A DNA stretch of 64,000 nucleotides from AP-15 sp035538335 (GCA_035538335.1 DATLKN010000036.1:19329-83328); one strand, 5' to 3'; shown: positions 1-9,194, counted from the first letter of the stretch. The notes: a model not told the origin generated them from the letters alone. Made by a program: numbers and translations.

Positions 1-475
1 GGCGCGCGAGGAGGCTCGAATCCGGCAGGTCGGCGATGCGGACCGCGACATCGATGCCGCCGGCGACGAGATCGACGATGCGGTCGTCGAGCTGCAGATC
101 GATCGAGACTTCCGGGTAGGCGGCGAGAAAAACGGGCAATGCCGGAGCGACGTGCCTGAGTCCGAACGACATCGGCGCGGCAAGCCGCACGCGGCCGCGC
201 AGCGCCGCCGATTTGGCGTGCGCCTCGGCCTCGACCGCCTCGCCCTCGGCGAGGATCTGCGCCGCGCGCACCGCCAGCACGCGGCCGGTCTCGGTCAGCG
301 CGAAGCGGCGCGAGGTGCGGTGGATCAGCCGTTCGCCGGTGCGCGCTTCGAGCCGCGCGAGCGCCTTCGATACGGTCGCGGCGGAGACCCCGAGCTCGCC
401 GGCAGCGCCCGCGAACGAGCCGGTTTGCGCGATCTTGGCGAAGATCGCCCAGGCTTCGAGATCGGGCAGCGGCAT
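1..475 (-). CDS. LysR-family transcriptional regulator, 3' part outside the window
   Basis: The reverse strand from an ATG at 475 reads without a stop to the window edge and gives the first ~158 residues of a LysR-type regulator. Residues 2-60 form the expected winged helix-turn-helix: a hydrophobic first helix, the SFAGAAGELGVS turn region, then ATVSKALARLE as recognition helix, followed by the basic HRTSRRFALTETG wing. The start of the ligand-binding domain (LAAPMSFG) is also present. It is divergent from the pirin-like gene 118 bp away, a common arrangement in which the LysR protein controls its neighbour and itself. The effector is unknown. The family call is secure; the C-terminal effector domain cannot be seen. 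Confidence 0.9.
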   Translation of the reverse strand, partial: MPLPDLEAWAIFAKIAQTGSFAGAAGELGVSAATVSKALARLEARTGERLIHRTSRRFALTETGRVLAVRAAQILAEGEAVEAEAHAKSAALRGRVRLAAPMSFGLRHVAPALPVFLAAYPEVSIDLQLDDRIVDLVAGGIDVAVRIADLPDSSLLAR

Positions 476-490
476 GCCTCGCCCTCAAGA

Positions 491-511
491 ATGGAAAGCA
501 TGACTTTCCAT
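491..511. promoter_or_regulatory. Perfect inverted repeat in the LysR/pirin divergent promoter
   Basis: ATGGAAAG, five bases, CTTTCCAT: 8-bp arms without mismatch, placed 16 bp upstream of the LysR start codon and 83 bp upstream of the pirin start. Such a dyad in a divergent LysR intergenic region is a natural candidate operator for the regulator. No binding data can be seen from sequence; the assignment is inference from position and symmetry. Confidence 0.55.
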
Positions 512-593
512 CTTTTCTATTTTCCGCATCGGCGTCGAGCGCCATCTTCAATCCGACACGAGACGGAACCCGCTTTCAACCCGAGTACCCGAG

Positions 594-1292
594 ATGATCG
601 AACTGAGACCCTATGCCGAGCTGGGCGGCGCCGATCGCGGCTGGCTCAAAACTCGGCACCACTTCTCCTTCGCCGAATACTACGACTCGGCACGGATGGG
701 CTGGGGTCGGCTCAGAGTGTGGAACGACGACGAGATCGCCGCCGGCTCCGGCTTTCCGCCGCACCCGCATGCCGACATGGAGATCATCACCTATGTCCGC
801 GACGGCGCCATCACCCACCGGGATTCGGTCGGCAACAGCGGCCGCACCGAAGCCGGCGACGTGCAGGTCATGTCGGCCGGCTCCGGCATCCGCCATTCCG
901 AATACAACCTCGAAGGCGGGACGACCCGCGTCTTCCAGATCTGGATCGAGCCGACGACGCGCGGCGGCCCGCCATCCTGGGGGGCGAGGCCGTTTCCGAA
1001 AGCCGACCGTTCGGGCCGCTTCGTGACCTTGGCGAGCGGCTTTGCCGGCGACAAGGAGGCCTTGCCGATCCGCGCCGACGCGCGCGTAATGGGCGCGACG
1101 ATCAGGAAGGGCGAGCGCCTCGCACTCGATCTCGAGCCGAACCGGCACGTCTATCTGGTGCCGGCGACGGGAGCGGTCGAACTCGACGGGACTCGCGTCG
1201 CGGCGCGCGACGGCGCCGCGATCACGGGCCTCGCCAACGTTGAAATCGTTGCAGTCGAGGATTCCGAGATCGTCCTGGTCGAGACCGCCTGA
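594..1292 (+). CDS. Pirin family protein (bicupin)
   Basis: A 232-residue bicupin of the pirin/YhaK family. The four metal ligands of pirins are visible in the first cupin: His57 and His59 (PPHPHADME) and His101 and Glu103 (IRHSEYN), at nearly the same numbers as in human pirin. Residues ~115-232 form the second, shorter cupin, which normally binds no metal. Bacterial pirins include quercetinases and redox sensors, but many have no known substrate, so I leave activity open. It is divergent from a LysR gene, as in the E. coli yhaJ/yhaK pair, which suggests regulation by that protein. The ATG at 594 gives the MIELRPYAELG start typical of the subfamily. Confidence 0.92.
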   Translation: MIELRPYAELGGADRGWLKTRHHFSFAEYYDSARMGWGRLRVWNDDEIAAGSGFPPHPHADMEIITYVRDGAITHRDSVGNSGRTEAGDVQVMSAGSGIRHSEYNLEGGTTRVFQIWIEPTTRGGPPSWGARPFPKADRSGRFVTLASGFAGDKEALPIRADARVMGATIRKGERLALDLEPNRHVYLVPATGAVELDGTRVAARDGAAITGLANVEIVAVEDSEIVLVETA

Positions 1293-1371
1293 ACAGGTAT
1301 CCGCTGCCGGGACACGGTCTCGCTCTCGGGTTATGCTGGGCGGCCAAGTTCCGGTGAAGGCGAACAGCGGC

Positions 1372-2334
1372 ATGAGCGCGATCTGGCCGGAAATCCCCTA
1401 CCGGGATTGGCGCGACACCTGTTCCGCGCTGCATCTCTACGCGCAGATCGTCGGCAAGTACCGGCTGGCGCGGAGCCCGTGGGTCAACCATTCCTGGCAC
1501 GCGACCTTCTATGTCGATGCGCGCGGGCTGACGACGTCTCTCGTTCCGGATGCGGGCGGCATCGAAATCCTCTTCGATCTTCTCGATCATGCCGTGATCG
1601 GGCGGGCGGCGGACGGGCGGATGGCCCAGTTCTCTCTCGAGCCGATGTCCGTCGCCGAGTTTCATGCCCGGTTCATCGACTTGATCCGCCAGCTCGGAGG
1701 GGACGCCGAGTTCCACGGCCGGCCGAACGAGATCCCGGATCCGGTCCGCTTTCGCGACGACCGGCAGCAGCGGCCCTACGACGCCGAGGCGGTGACGCGC
1801 TTCTTCCGCGCCCTCGTCGCGATCGATCCCGTGTTCCGGCGGTTTCGCACCGGCTATATCGGCAAGGTCAGCCCCGTCCATCTTTTCTGGGGCAGCTTCG
1901 ATCTCGCCGTGACCCGGTTCTCCGGCCGGCCGGCGCCATTGCATCCCGGCGGCATTCCCTCATTGCCGGACGCGGTGACGCGCGAAGCCTACAGCCACGA
2001 GGTCTCCTCCGCCGGCTTCTGGCCGGGGGACGCACAGACTGGTTTCGCGGCCTTCTATTCCTATGCCTATCCCGCTCCGAAGGGCTTTGCCGAGGCGCGC
2101 CCGGCGGCCGAGGGCGCGTATTTCGATCGAAGGCTCGGCGAGTTCCTGCTGCCTTACGAAATTGTGCGGGGATCGAGCGACCCCGAGGCCACATTGATGG
2201 CCTTTCTCGAAAGCACGTACCGGGCCGCGGCCGATCTCGGGGGCTGGGATCGCGACGCTTTCGAGGCGCCGATCGGCGAGCCGCGCCGGCCGCGGGCCGT
2301 TCCCCCGGATCGTCCGGCGCCGGCGCGCAACTGA
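1372..2334 (+). CDS. DUF5996 family protein
   Basis: A 320-residue protein that matches the DUF5996 family: it opens with IWPEIPYRDWRDTCSALHLY and contains the conserved SPWVNHSWH segment, the PVHLFWGSFDLAVTRFSGR core and a GFWPGD motif. It has no signal peptide or membrane segment. Function is unknown. The reading frame is open upstream to 1240, but the ATG at 1372 starts directly at the conserved N terminus; an ATG at 1333 is an alternative that would add 13 residues. It is transcribed in the same direction as pirin, 79 bp downstream. Confidence 0.85.
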   Translation: MSAIWPEIPYRDWRDTCSALHLYAQIVGKYRLARSPWVNHSWHATFYVDARGLTTSLVPDAGGIEILFDLLDHAVIGRAADGRMAQFSLEPMSVAEFHARFIDLIRQLGGDAEFHGRPNEIPDPVRFRDDRQQRPYDAEAVTRFFRALVAIDPVFRRFRTGYIGKVSPVHLFWGSFDLAVTRFSGRPAPLHPGGIPSLPDAVTREAYSHEVSSAGFWPGDAQTGFAAFYSYAYPAPKGFAEARPAAEGAYFDRRLGEFLLPYEIVRGSSDPEATLMAFLESTYRAAADLGGWDRDAFEAPIGEPRRPRAVPPDRPAPARN

Positions 2335-2431
2335 GTCGCCGGACATCGTCGCCGAGGCCTCTTTCGCCTTCTAAGGCAACAGCCCGCTTGCTACGATCTC
2401 GCCGACCTCAACGGGCGCCGGAGGTGATGCC

Positions 2432-3553
2432 ATGGCAGATCGAGCGCCGTCCGCCGCGCCTGCTCCGGCGCCGGCCGAAATGCCGCCGAGAGGCCGGTTG
2501 CGCCGCTCCCGCGAGATCGTCCTGCGGCTCGCCATCCTGGCGGCGGCGGGCATCGTCCTTGTGTTGTTTACGACGCAATGGAGCCGCTGGGTCGGCGACA
2601 GCAGCCGGCAGCAGACCGACGACGCCTATATCCACGGCGATTTGACGCCGCTCAGCGCCCAGATCGATGGCGACGTGCGGCATGTCGCGGTCAACGACTT
2701 CCAGCAAGTCGAAAAGGGCGACCTCTTGGTGCAGATCGACGACGCCGACTACAAGGCGCGCGTTGCGCAGGTGCAGGCGGCGCTGCTCGGGGCGCAGGCC
2801 GCGATCGCCAACATCAAGGCGCTGAAGGCGAAGCAGAAGGCGCAGGTCGTGGCCGCCGAGGCCGCGATCACTGCGACCGAGGCCGATGTCGTGCGCACCC
2901 GCGATGAAGCGCGGCGGCAGCGGGCGCTGCTCGCCGCGACCTTCGGCACGCCGCAATCGGTCGAGCAGGCGGATGCGGCGGAAAAGCGCTTTGCCGCGAC
3001 GCTCGCGCGCGACCAGGCGGCGCTCGCTGCGCAGCGCAGCGAGCAGGCGGTGCTCGACACGCAGGAGTCGGTATTGCGCGCCGACATGAAGGCGAAAAAG
3101 GCGGCGCTCGACCTCGCCGAGATCAACCTCGGCTATACCCGCATCACCGCGCCTGTTTCGGGCGAGGTCAGCGAGCGCAACGTGTACGATGGGCAATACG
3201 TCCATGCCGGGACGCAAATCATCTCGATCGTGCCGCTCAACAATCTGTGGGTCGTCGCCAACTACCGGGAAACCCAACTGACGCATGTCGAAGTCGGCCA
3301 ACGCGCCGAGATCCGCGTCGACACCTTTCCGGGCGTCGTTCTCGGGGCCCGCGTCGACAGCATCGCGCCGGCGAGCGGGGCGCAGTTCAGCCTGCTGCCG
3401 CCCGACAACGCCACCGGCAATTTCACCAAGGTCGTGCAGCGCATCCCGGTCAAACTGCGCCTCGACCCGAAGAACCCGCTGCAAGGCAAGTTGCGGCCCG
3501 GCATGTCGGTCGTCGCGACGATCCTGACCGACAGCAAGCCGCCCCGGCGATGA
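2432..3553 (+). CDS. HlyD/EmrA-type membrane-fusion subunit of an efflux pump
   Basis: A 373-residue periplasmic adaptor. A basic N-terminal tail is followed by one membrane anchor at about residues 29-47. Residues ~63-105 are the first half of the lipoyl/barrel-sandwich domain (TDDAYIHGDLTPLSAQI is the EmrA hallmark), ~108-225 a long Ala/Gln/Lys-rich coiled-coil hairpin, ~232-270 the second lipoyl half (INLGYTRITAPVSGEV) and the rest a beta-barrel. It would link the inner-membrane transporter to an outer-membrane TolC-like channel, which is not in this window. A strong GGAGGTG ribosome site precedes the ATG. The stop overlaps the start of the next gene (ATGA), so the two are coupled. Confidence 0.93.
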   Translation: MADRAPSAAPAPAPAEMPPRGRLRRSREIVLRLAILAAAGIVLVLFTTQWSRWVGDSSRQQTDDAYIHGDLTPLSAQIDGDVRHVAVNDFQQVEKGDLLVQIDDADYKARVAQVQAALLGAQAAIANIKALKAKQKAQVVAAEAAITATEADVVRTRDEARRQRALLAATFGTPQSVEQADAAEKRFAATLARDQAALAAQRSEQAVLDTQESVLRADMKAKKAALDLAEINLGYTRITAPVSGEVSERNVYDGQYVHAGTQIISIVPLNNLWVVANYRETQLTHVEVGQRAEIRVDTFPGVVLGARVDSIAPASGAQFSLLPPDNATGNFTKVVQRIPVKLRLDPKNPLQGKLRPGMSVVATILTDSKPPRR

Positions 3554-5163
3554 CCGTTCCGGCCCTCGCCGCCGCTTCGGCGCTGCCGCTGGCGCTGCGC
3601 GGCCGTTGCGAGCGGCCGTTCATCGGCGTGATGGCGGTCATGCTGGGCGCCGTCATCTCGACCCTCAACGTGCGCATCACCAGCTTCGGGCTCGCCGACA
3701 TCCGCGGCGGGCTCGGGCTCGGCTTCGACGCGGGGTCGTGGGTCAGCACCGTCTTCGGCGCGTCGCAAATGGTGGTGACGCCGGCCGCCGCCTGGATGAG
3801 CACCGTGCTCGGCACCCGGCGGGTATTGCTGTGGACCGGCACGGTCTTCGCCGTGACCTCGCTGTTTCCGCCCTTCACGCACGATTATGCGAGCCTGATC
3901 GCCTTGCAATGCGTGCGCGGGCTCGCGGTCGGCGCCTTCATTCCGGCGGCGCTCGGCTTCGTGCTGCGCAGCCTCGCGCCGCAATGGTGGATCTGGGGCA
4001 TCGCCGCCTACGGCTTCCGCTTCGTCTTTTCGCAGAACATCGGCGGCGCGCTCGAGGGCTGGTATTCCGACACCGGGCATTGGCAGTGGATCTTTTGGCA
4101 GAACTGCCTCTTGACCCCGATCATGACCGCCCTCGCCGCGGTCTCGATGCCGCGCCGGCCGATCGACCGGGCGCTGCTCGCACGCACCGACTGGACGGGC
4201 GTCCTCTATGCCGGGATCGGCTTCGGGCTCGTCTATGCCGGGCTCGATCAGGGCAACCGCCTCGACTGGTTCCATTCCGGCACCGTCAATGGCTTGCTGC
4301 TCGCCGGCGGGCTGCTCGTCCTCGCCTTTCTCGCCCATGAAGGCCGCGCCCAATTTCCGCTCATTCATTTGCGTGTGCTGATGCAGCCGAATATCGCGAT
4401 CCCCTCCGTGCTGATCTCGATCTTCGGTTTCGGGGTGATGGCGACCTCCTTCGTGCTGCCCGATTACCTGACCCGCGTGCAAGGCTTGCGGGCGCTCGAG
4501 ATCAGCGATGCGCTCTACTGGGTGGCGTTGCCACAGATCGTATTGGTGCCGCTCGTTGCGCTTCTCGTGCAGCGCATCGAAGCGCGCCTCCTCCTCGTGT
4601 TCGGCTTTGCCGTGATTTCGGTCGGCAGCTGGCTCGACACCGGCATTACCCACGATTGGGTCAGCGCCAATTTCATCCCGTCGGCGGCGATCGAAGCGGT
4701 CGGGCTCGCCTTCGCGATCACCGCCCTCGTGACCTTCGCCGTCGCCAACATCACGCCGCCGCAGGCCGCCGCGATCGCCGCGACGATCCAGATTTCGCGC
4801 CTGCTCGGCAACGAAATCGGCCTCGCCGCGATGCAGACCTTCGTGCGGGTGCGCGAGCAGGTCTACTCGAACCTGATCGGCCTGCATGTGGTCTCCGGCT
4901 CGCCGGCCGTCGCGCAGGCGACGACGGCGTTCGCCGGGCGGTTCGGCGCTCGCCAGACGGGGCTCGGCAATGCCTCGCTGCAAGGCGCCGGGTTGCTCGC
5001 GAACCTGGTGCGGCGCGAGGCCTTTGTCCTTTCCTATATCGACGCCTTCTGGCTGATCGCCTGGGTGACCGCAGCCGGCATCCTGCTCGTCCTGCTGCTG
5101 CGGCCGCCGCCGCCCAATCCGCTGACGCCGCCGCGCATCATGCCGGCCGGCCCGCCGCTTTGA
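3550..5163 (+). CDS. DHA2 (EmrB/QacA-type) MFS drug transporter
   Basis: A 537-residue, very hydrophobic protein of the size of 14-helix DHA2 proton antiporters. A basic loop (MSTVLGTRRVLLWTG) after helix 2 matches MFS motif A, and RGLAVGAFIPAALG corresponds to the motif B/helix 4 region. The open frame extends upstream to 3247, but the ATG at 3550 overlaps the stop of the HlyD gene in an ATGA junction and gives the right N terminus. With the adaptor it forms an EmrAB-like tripartite exporter of hydrophobic compounds; the substrate cannot be told. No regulator gene is adjacent. Confidence 0.93.
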   Translation: MTVPALAAASALPLALRGRCERPFIGVMAVMLGAVISTLNVRITSFGLADIRGGLGLGFDAGSWVSTVFGASQMVVTPAAAWMSTVLGTRRVLLWTGTVFAVTSLFPPFTHDYASLIALQCVRGLAVGAFIPAALGFVLRSLAPQWWIWGIAAYGFRFVFSQNIGGALEGWYSDTGHWQWIFWQNCLLTPIMTALAAVSMPRRPIDRALLARTDWTGVLYAGIGFGLVYAGLDQGNRLDWFHSGTVNGLLLAGGLLVLAFLAHEGRAQFPLIHLRVLMQPNIAIPSVLISIFGFGVMATSFVLPDYLTRVQGLRALEISDALYWVALPQIVLVPLVALLVQRIEARLLLVFGFAVISVGSWLDTGITHDWVSANFIPSAAIEAVGLAFAITALVTFAVANITPPQAAAIAATIQISRLLGNEIGLAAMQTFVRVREQVYSNLIGLHVVSGSPAVAQATTAFAGRFGARQTGLGNASLQGAGLLANLVRREAFVLSYIDAFWLIAWVTAAGILLVLLLRPPPPNPLTPPRIMPAGPPL

Positions 5164-5178
5164 CGAAGGAGACGCGCG

Positions 5179-6111
5179 GTGAAGCAGACCGGCCGGTCGC
5201 GCGGGAAGGCGGCGCGGGGGCATCTCGGCTCCTATGAGTTCCGCAAGCAGGGGATTTCGCGTTTCGATCTGCGCGATCCCTATCATCTCGCGATCACGCT
5301 GAGCTGGCCGCAATTCCTCTCGGCATTGCTCGCGCTCTATCTCTGCGCAAACCTCGTCTTCGCGGCGCTGTTCTGGCTGGCTCCGGGTTCGGTCGCCAAT
5401 GCCCGCCCGCACAATTTCGCGGACGCCTTCTTTTTCAGCATCGAAACGATCGCGACGGTCGGCTATGGCGAGATGTACCCGGCGACGCTCTACGGCCATC
5501 TGCTCGCCTCGCTCGAGATCGTCTGCGGGCTCGCCTTTACGGCGATCCTGACCGGCCTCACTTTCGTGCGCTTTTCGCGGCCGCGCGCCAAGCTGGTGTT
5601 CGCCTCCAACCCGGTGGTGGCGATGCACAACGGCAAGCCGACCCTGATGCTGCAGATCGGCAACGGGCGTGTCGGCGCGCTGGCGGACGCGACGGCGAAG
5701 CTCAACATCATGCTCGCCGAAACCGCCGTCGACGGCACGCGGCTGCGCCGCTTGCAGGAGCTGCGGCTCGAGCGGGCCCACATACCGCTCTTTCCCCTGT
5801 CCTGGACCCTGATGCACGTGCTCGACGACAAGAGCCCGCTCTACGGCTTTGACGCGGCGCGGGCTATGGCGGCGGAGGCGGGGGTGTTCGTCACCTTCGA
5901 GGCGCGCGACCCGACGCTCGCGACATTGGTGCACGAGATCCGCACCTACAGGCCGCAGGACATCCGCTTCGGCATGCGCTACAGGGATGCCATCAGCGTC
6001 GCGGCGGACGGCACGCCGGTCGTCGATCTCGATGCGATCGGCACGCTCGAACCGGATGTCGGCGACCGCGCGGAACACGGCTGGACGGAGCACGAGGAAG
6101 GATGGAGGTAG
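5179..6111 (+). CDS. KirBac-type inward-rectifier potassium channel
   Basis: A 310-residue prokaryotic Kir channel. Residues ~30-45 form the slide-helix segment (FDLRDPYHLAI), TM1 is ~43-67, the pore helix ~78-92, the selectivity filter TVGYG is residues 93-97 and TM2 ~105-131. The rest (~135-300) is the cytoplasmic immunoglobulin-like Kir domain, with conserved RLRRLQELRLERAHIPLFPLSWTL and YGFDAARA segments. Family length is normally 300-340. The start is GTG at 5179 behind GAAGGAGA. It lies 15 bp after the efflux transporter and 3 bp before the NHL gene, so may be co-transcribed with both. All key channel parts are intact. Confidence 0.93.
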   Translation: MKQTGRSRGKAARGHLGSYEFRKQGISRFDLRDPYHLAITLSWPQFLSALLALYLCANLVFAALFWLAPGSVANARPHNFADAFFFSIETIATVGYGEMYPATLYGHLLASLEIVCGLAFTAILTGLTFVRFSRPRAKLVFASNPVVAMHNGKPTLMLQIGNGRVGALADATAKLNIMLAETAVDGTRLRRLQELRLERAHIPLFPLSWTLMHVLDDKSPLYGFDAARAMAAEAGVFVTFEARDPTLATLVHEIRTYRPQDIRFGMRYRDAISVAADGTPVVDLDAIGTLEPDVGDRAEHGWTEHEEGWR

Positions 6112-6114
6112 AGG

Positions 6115-6990
6115 ATGACGCAACTCGGTAGCGGCAACTACACCTACGAGCCGGTCCGCGATTTCTGCAAGCTGCCGGCCGGGCAATCCTTCGGCCTCGT
6201 CAGCCGGGTGGCGGCGGATGCGCAGGACCGCATCTACGTCTTCCAGCGCAAGGACCCGCCGGTCGTCGTCTTCGACCGCGACGGCAAATACCTCGGCGCC
6301 TGGGGCAGCGGCGAAGTGACCGACCCGCACGGTCTCAAGATCGTCGGCGACACCGTCTATACGACCGACCGATCGGATTCTGTGGCCAAATCCTTCACCC
6401 TCGAGGGCAAGCCGCTGTTGCAGTTCGGCACGCCCGGCGTTCATTCCGATACGGGCTGCGAAGGGTCGCCCTGGCTCGCTTTGCGCGCGGCGGGCCCCTT
6501 CAACCACCCGACCGAGATGATCGCGCATCCGAACGGTGACATCTATGTGACCGACGGCTACCGCAATTCGCGAGTGCACCGCTTCGCGCGCGACGGCCGC
6601 CTCGTCGCATCCTGGGGCACGCCGGGCAAGGGGCCGGGCCAGTTCCACCTGCCGCACAGCATCGCAATCGACGACAAGGGCCGGCTCTATGTCGCCGACC
6701 GCTCGAACAAGCGCATCCAGATCTTCACGCCCGAGGGCGAATTCCTCACGGAATGGACGGGCATGGGCGGCCCCAACGACATCACCCGCGGCACGGACGG
6801 CAATTTCTACATCGCCGAGCAGGAAGACGCCGGCAACCCCGCCTACGTCACCGTGCGCGACGGCGAGGGCAGGGTGCTCGCGAAGCTCGAAAGCCGCCAC
6901 GTGCACGGCGTCGGCGTCGACTCGAAAGGCGACATCTACGCCGGCCTGACGCAAGACCGCAGCGTCGACAAATTCGTGCGGGTGGGGTGA
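6115..6990 (+). CDS. NHL-repeat six-bladed beta-propeller protein
   Basis: A 291-residue protein made almost wholly of NHL repeats: FNHPTEMIAHPNGDIYVTD, FHLPHSIAIDDKGRLYVAD and GVGVDSKGDIYAG are successive blades, each with the typical D-x-x-G-x-(I/L)-Y-V pattern. This architecture is shared with peptidyl-alpha-hydroxyglycine amidating lyases and with many sugar or quorum-related propellers. No signal peptide is seen, unlike most secreted lyases. Database labels for close relatives often say peptidyl-alpha-hydroxyglycine lyase, but I see no firm basis for that activity. It follows the channel gene by 3 bp. Confidence 0.85.
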   Translation: MTQLGSGNYTYEPVRDFCKLPAGQSFGLVSRVAADAQDRIYVFQRKDPPVVVFDRDGKYLGAWGSGEVTDPHGLKIVGDTVYTTDRSDSVAKSFTLEGKPLLQFGTPGVHSDTGCEGSPWLALRAAGPFNHPTEMIAHPNGDIYVTDGYRNSRVHRFARDGRLVASWGTPGKGPGQFHLPHSIAIDDKGRLYVADRSNKRIQIFTPEGEFLTEWTGMGGPNDITRGTDGNFYIAEQEDAGNPAYVTVRDGEGRVLAKLESRHVHGVGVDSKGDIYAGLTQDRSVDKFVRVG

Positions 6991-7145
6991 GCGGCGCCGA
7001 GGCGCCTCACAAGCGTCCCGATCGTGGCCGGCACGAAGCTCAATCTCCGCGCGCGAGCCGCATCGAGGCTGCAATCCCGATGGCCCCGCATTAGAGTGGG
7101 GGAACTGGCACGGCCCGGCTGCCGAGGAAACTCTTCAATTGGTAG

Positions 7146-8936
7146 CTAAGGTTGAGCGATTTTCCGAAAATCTTCCAGCTTGTGAAGTAGTTCCATGAGG
7201 TCATCGGGGATGTCTTCTCTCCTCATAGCTTCTATTATGCGGTTATCCGTCAAAGAGATTCCGTACGTTTGTTGAATTTGTTCACGAAATTGACTCAGAA
7301 CCTGCTTGCCAGGAATAATTTCAAGTCTACGAGGTAAACTGTCCCAGACAGGCGCAAATCTGATCATCGTTTCCTTATTGACATCTGCGAGATCTTTGCC
7401 GCCGCTGCGTAGATGCTCCCAACGCCGCGCTAGCACCTGGGACTGTATCGAATCCCTGAGAGGATCGGTAATTTCGCGAAGCAGCGCGGCGGCGTCCAGG
7501 GCGGGCGAAGGACTCCGATCTCCCGAGCCTCTCTCAGACGTCGCCTGTGCGATGGCCCGATCAAGCGCGGCAGGAGCAAGTAAATAATTTTCAATTTCTT
7601 TTCTCTGATGAACGTGCGCAAGCTTGAGTTGTTCAGACAGTCTGCGAAGAACCTCGTCAATATACTCCTGACAAAAATAATCTCGGTCATATATTGCTGC
7701 TATAATCAGGGGTGAACCAAGAACATCCGCTATGCCCGAGGCCAAAATCGTCACCCGCTCCCATGAGCCGAAGCCGCCAGATTCTAACGCCGTGATATCT
7801 ACCCCTGCGCCCAACTCCCTCATCCCCAGCCTACGAGCGAATCGGCGCAGAACGCGGAAATCATTGTCCCCCTCGACGAACAGGACCCTCCTACTCCTAG
7901 CAAGGGCCGTAAGCGTGATATTTTGAGCCGAGCCGACAACGTCGAGCGCTTTTTGCACGCCTGAAATATCCTTCAATCGTTCTCCTGAGCGTCTGCGCTT
8001 ATCGACGAGAACGATCTCGTCAGGGTCGGCCTCGGACATTATCTCACTCGAGTGCGTGGCCATGAATGCAGGCGTGTCGATGTCGCGGACGATACCGAGT
8101 AGTTGCCGTTGAACATCCGGGTGAAGATAGACCTCTGGCTCGTCAACGATAATGAGGGCACTACCCTTTGCACGAGAGAGGTGAGTGAGGAGTTGACACC
8201 AGATCTGGAATCCGAATCCCACCCAATATAATTCCCTCGTTATCCGCCCTTCGCGGCAGAACATTAAGAGCTCGCCAGTAGAGCGATTGAGTTCTGGTAG
8301 CTCTATCTCCATTCCTGGCCAGGTTGTCCTGATTAGCTCGGCAAATTCTGAGAACCCATCTGCAAAATAGTGCCAGTAGCTCCTAAAATGGCGAGAAGCT
8401 CTGTGAGTCGAAAGTCCCGCGACAACCGTGTCTCTTTCGCGACGTGCTTCGCGATGTTCCACTGGTCCGAGAACCGGTACGACCGTGAGGTTTATAGGAA
8501 ATCGGCTTTTAAAATGCGCAGTAGTTGTTACTAAACCATCTTGCGCATGCGGGATCAGCACACACCCGCCATCTTCGGGGAAAATCAGGCGCAATCTGTT
8601 ACCGTTGTTCAATCTAAATGTTACCGTAGACTCCTCTGAATTATAGTTCGTGTGAACGTTTTCTAGGGACATCGGCAAACTGGCTTCAGGGATACGATAG
8701 CCAATCTCCGAACCCGTTCCGAAGAACACTCTCGTCGGCGGGCGAGAGCGCGCGACTTTTATGGCGCTGTCGAGGGCCCGAAACGCGCCGATTATCGTCG
8801 ATTTGCCCGAATTATTAGGGCCAACTAGAATGTTTATCCTTTCCAGGGAAACCGTGAAGTGTTCAAACGCCTTAAAATTTTCTAATTGCACGCTAGTTAT
8901 CTTTACAGACGGCGTCCGAAGCATCGTGCGACTCAT
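7146..8936 (-). CDS. OLD-family nuclease: ABC-type ATPase fused to TOPRIM domain
   Basis: A 596-residue protein with Walker A GPNNSGKS (residues 39-46), a Walker B/D-loop LIIVDEPEVYLHP (261-273) and a switch histidine in MATHSSE (~292-298). A TOPRIM domain follows, with the metal-binding glutamate in FVEGDND (~353-359) and an acidic YDRDY motif (~416-420). This is the build of overcoming-lysogenization-defect nucleases. No UvrD-like helicase gene is adjacent, so it is a stand-alone class 1 OLD protein rather than a Gabija pair, and no reverse transcriptase is near. Its base composition (near 50% GC) and codon use are unlike every neighbour, so recent horizontal gain is likely. Anti-phage defence is inferred from the family. 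Confidence 0.9.
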   Translation of the reverse strand: MSRTMLRTPSVKITSVQLENFKAFEHFTVSLERINILVGPNNSGKSTIIGAFRALDSAIKVARSRPPTRVFFGTGSEIGYRIPEASLPMSLENVHTNYNSEESTVTFRLNNGNRLRLIFPEDGGCVLIPHAQDGLVTTTAHFKSRFPINLTVVPVLGPVEHREARRERDTVVAGLSTHRASRHFRSYWHYFADGFSEFAELIRTTWPGMEIELPELNRSTGELLMFCREGRITRELYWVGFGFQIWCQLLTHLSRAKGSALIIVDEPEVYLHPDVQRQLLGIVRDIDTPAFMATHSSEIMSEADPDEIVLVDKRRRSGERLKDISGVQKALDVVGSAQNITLTALARSRRVLFVEGDNDFRVLRRFARRLGMRELGAGVDITALESGGFGSWERVTILASGIADVLGSPLIIAAIYDRDYFCQEYIDEVLRRLSEQLKLAHVHQRKEIENYLLAPAALDRAIAQATSERGSGDRSPSPALDAAALLREITDPLRDSIQSQVLARRWEHLRSGGKDLADVNKETMIRFAPVWDSLPRRLEIIPGKQVLSQFREQIQQTYGISLTDNRIIEAMRREDIPDDLMELLHKLEDFRKIAQP

Positions 8937-9092
8937 TCAAATTGTATAATTGGCGCACCTGTACTTTTAAATTCTACCATATTAGAAGCCCATAGTCGGG
9001 TTCTGAACGACATGTGAGGATGTCAGCTTCGGGAAACCTGATCGCCGCCTCCGCGTAGTCGTCCCCTATCGGCAGGTCGGTTCAGGAGCGAC

Positions 9093-9194
9093 CTAGCTGT
9101 GGAGCGCCTGATCCTCCTGGTACGGGGTTGGCTGCCGCCCGCGATTGAGACAGTCGCGTCCCTTGTCGAGAAGTTCGCCGGTCTCTGGCGTCAC
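9093..9194 (-). pseudogene. HEPN-domain toxin remnant (N terminus only)
   Basis: A GTG at 9194 begins TPETGELLDKGRDCLNRGR, the characteristic first helix of HEPN-domain ribonuclease-type toxins that pair with MNT nucleotidyltransferases. The similarity stops after about 20 residues and a stop follows at 9093, so the R-x4-6-H catalytic motif is gone. The GTG overlaps the TGA of the upstream nucleotidyltransferase relic (GTGA), the usual operon junction of this pair. Confidence 0.55.

Noticed and set aside
3262..7074. A 1270-codon open frame on the minus strand
   Set aside because: It lies opposite four well-supported plus-strand genes (efflux pump, channel, NHL) and its translation is Arg/Asp/Glu-rich without any family motif, as expected for antisense of GC-rich genes.
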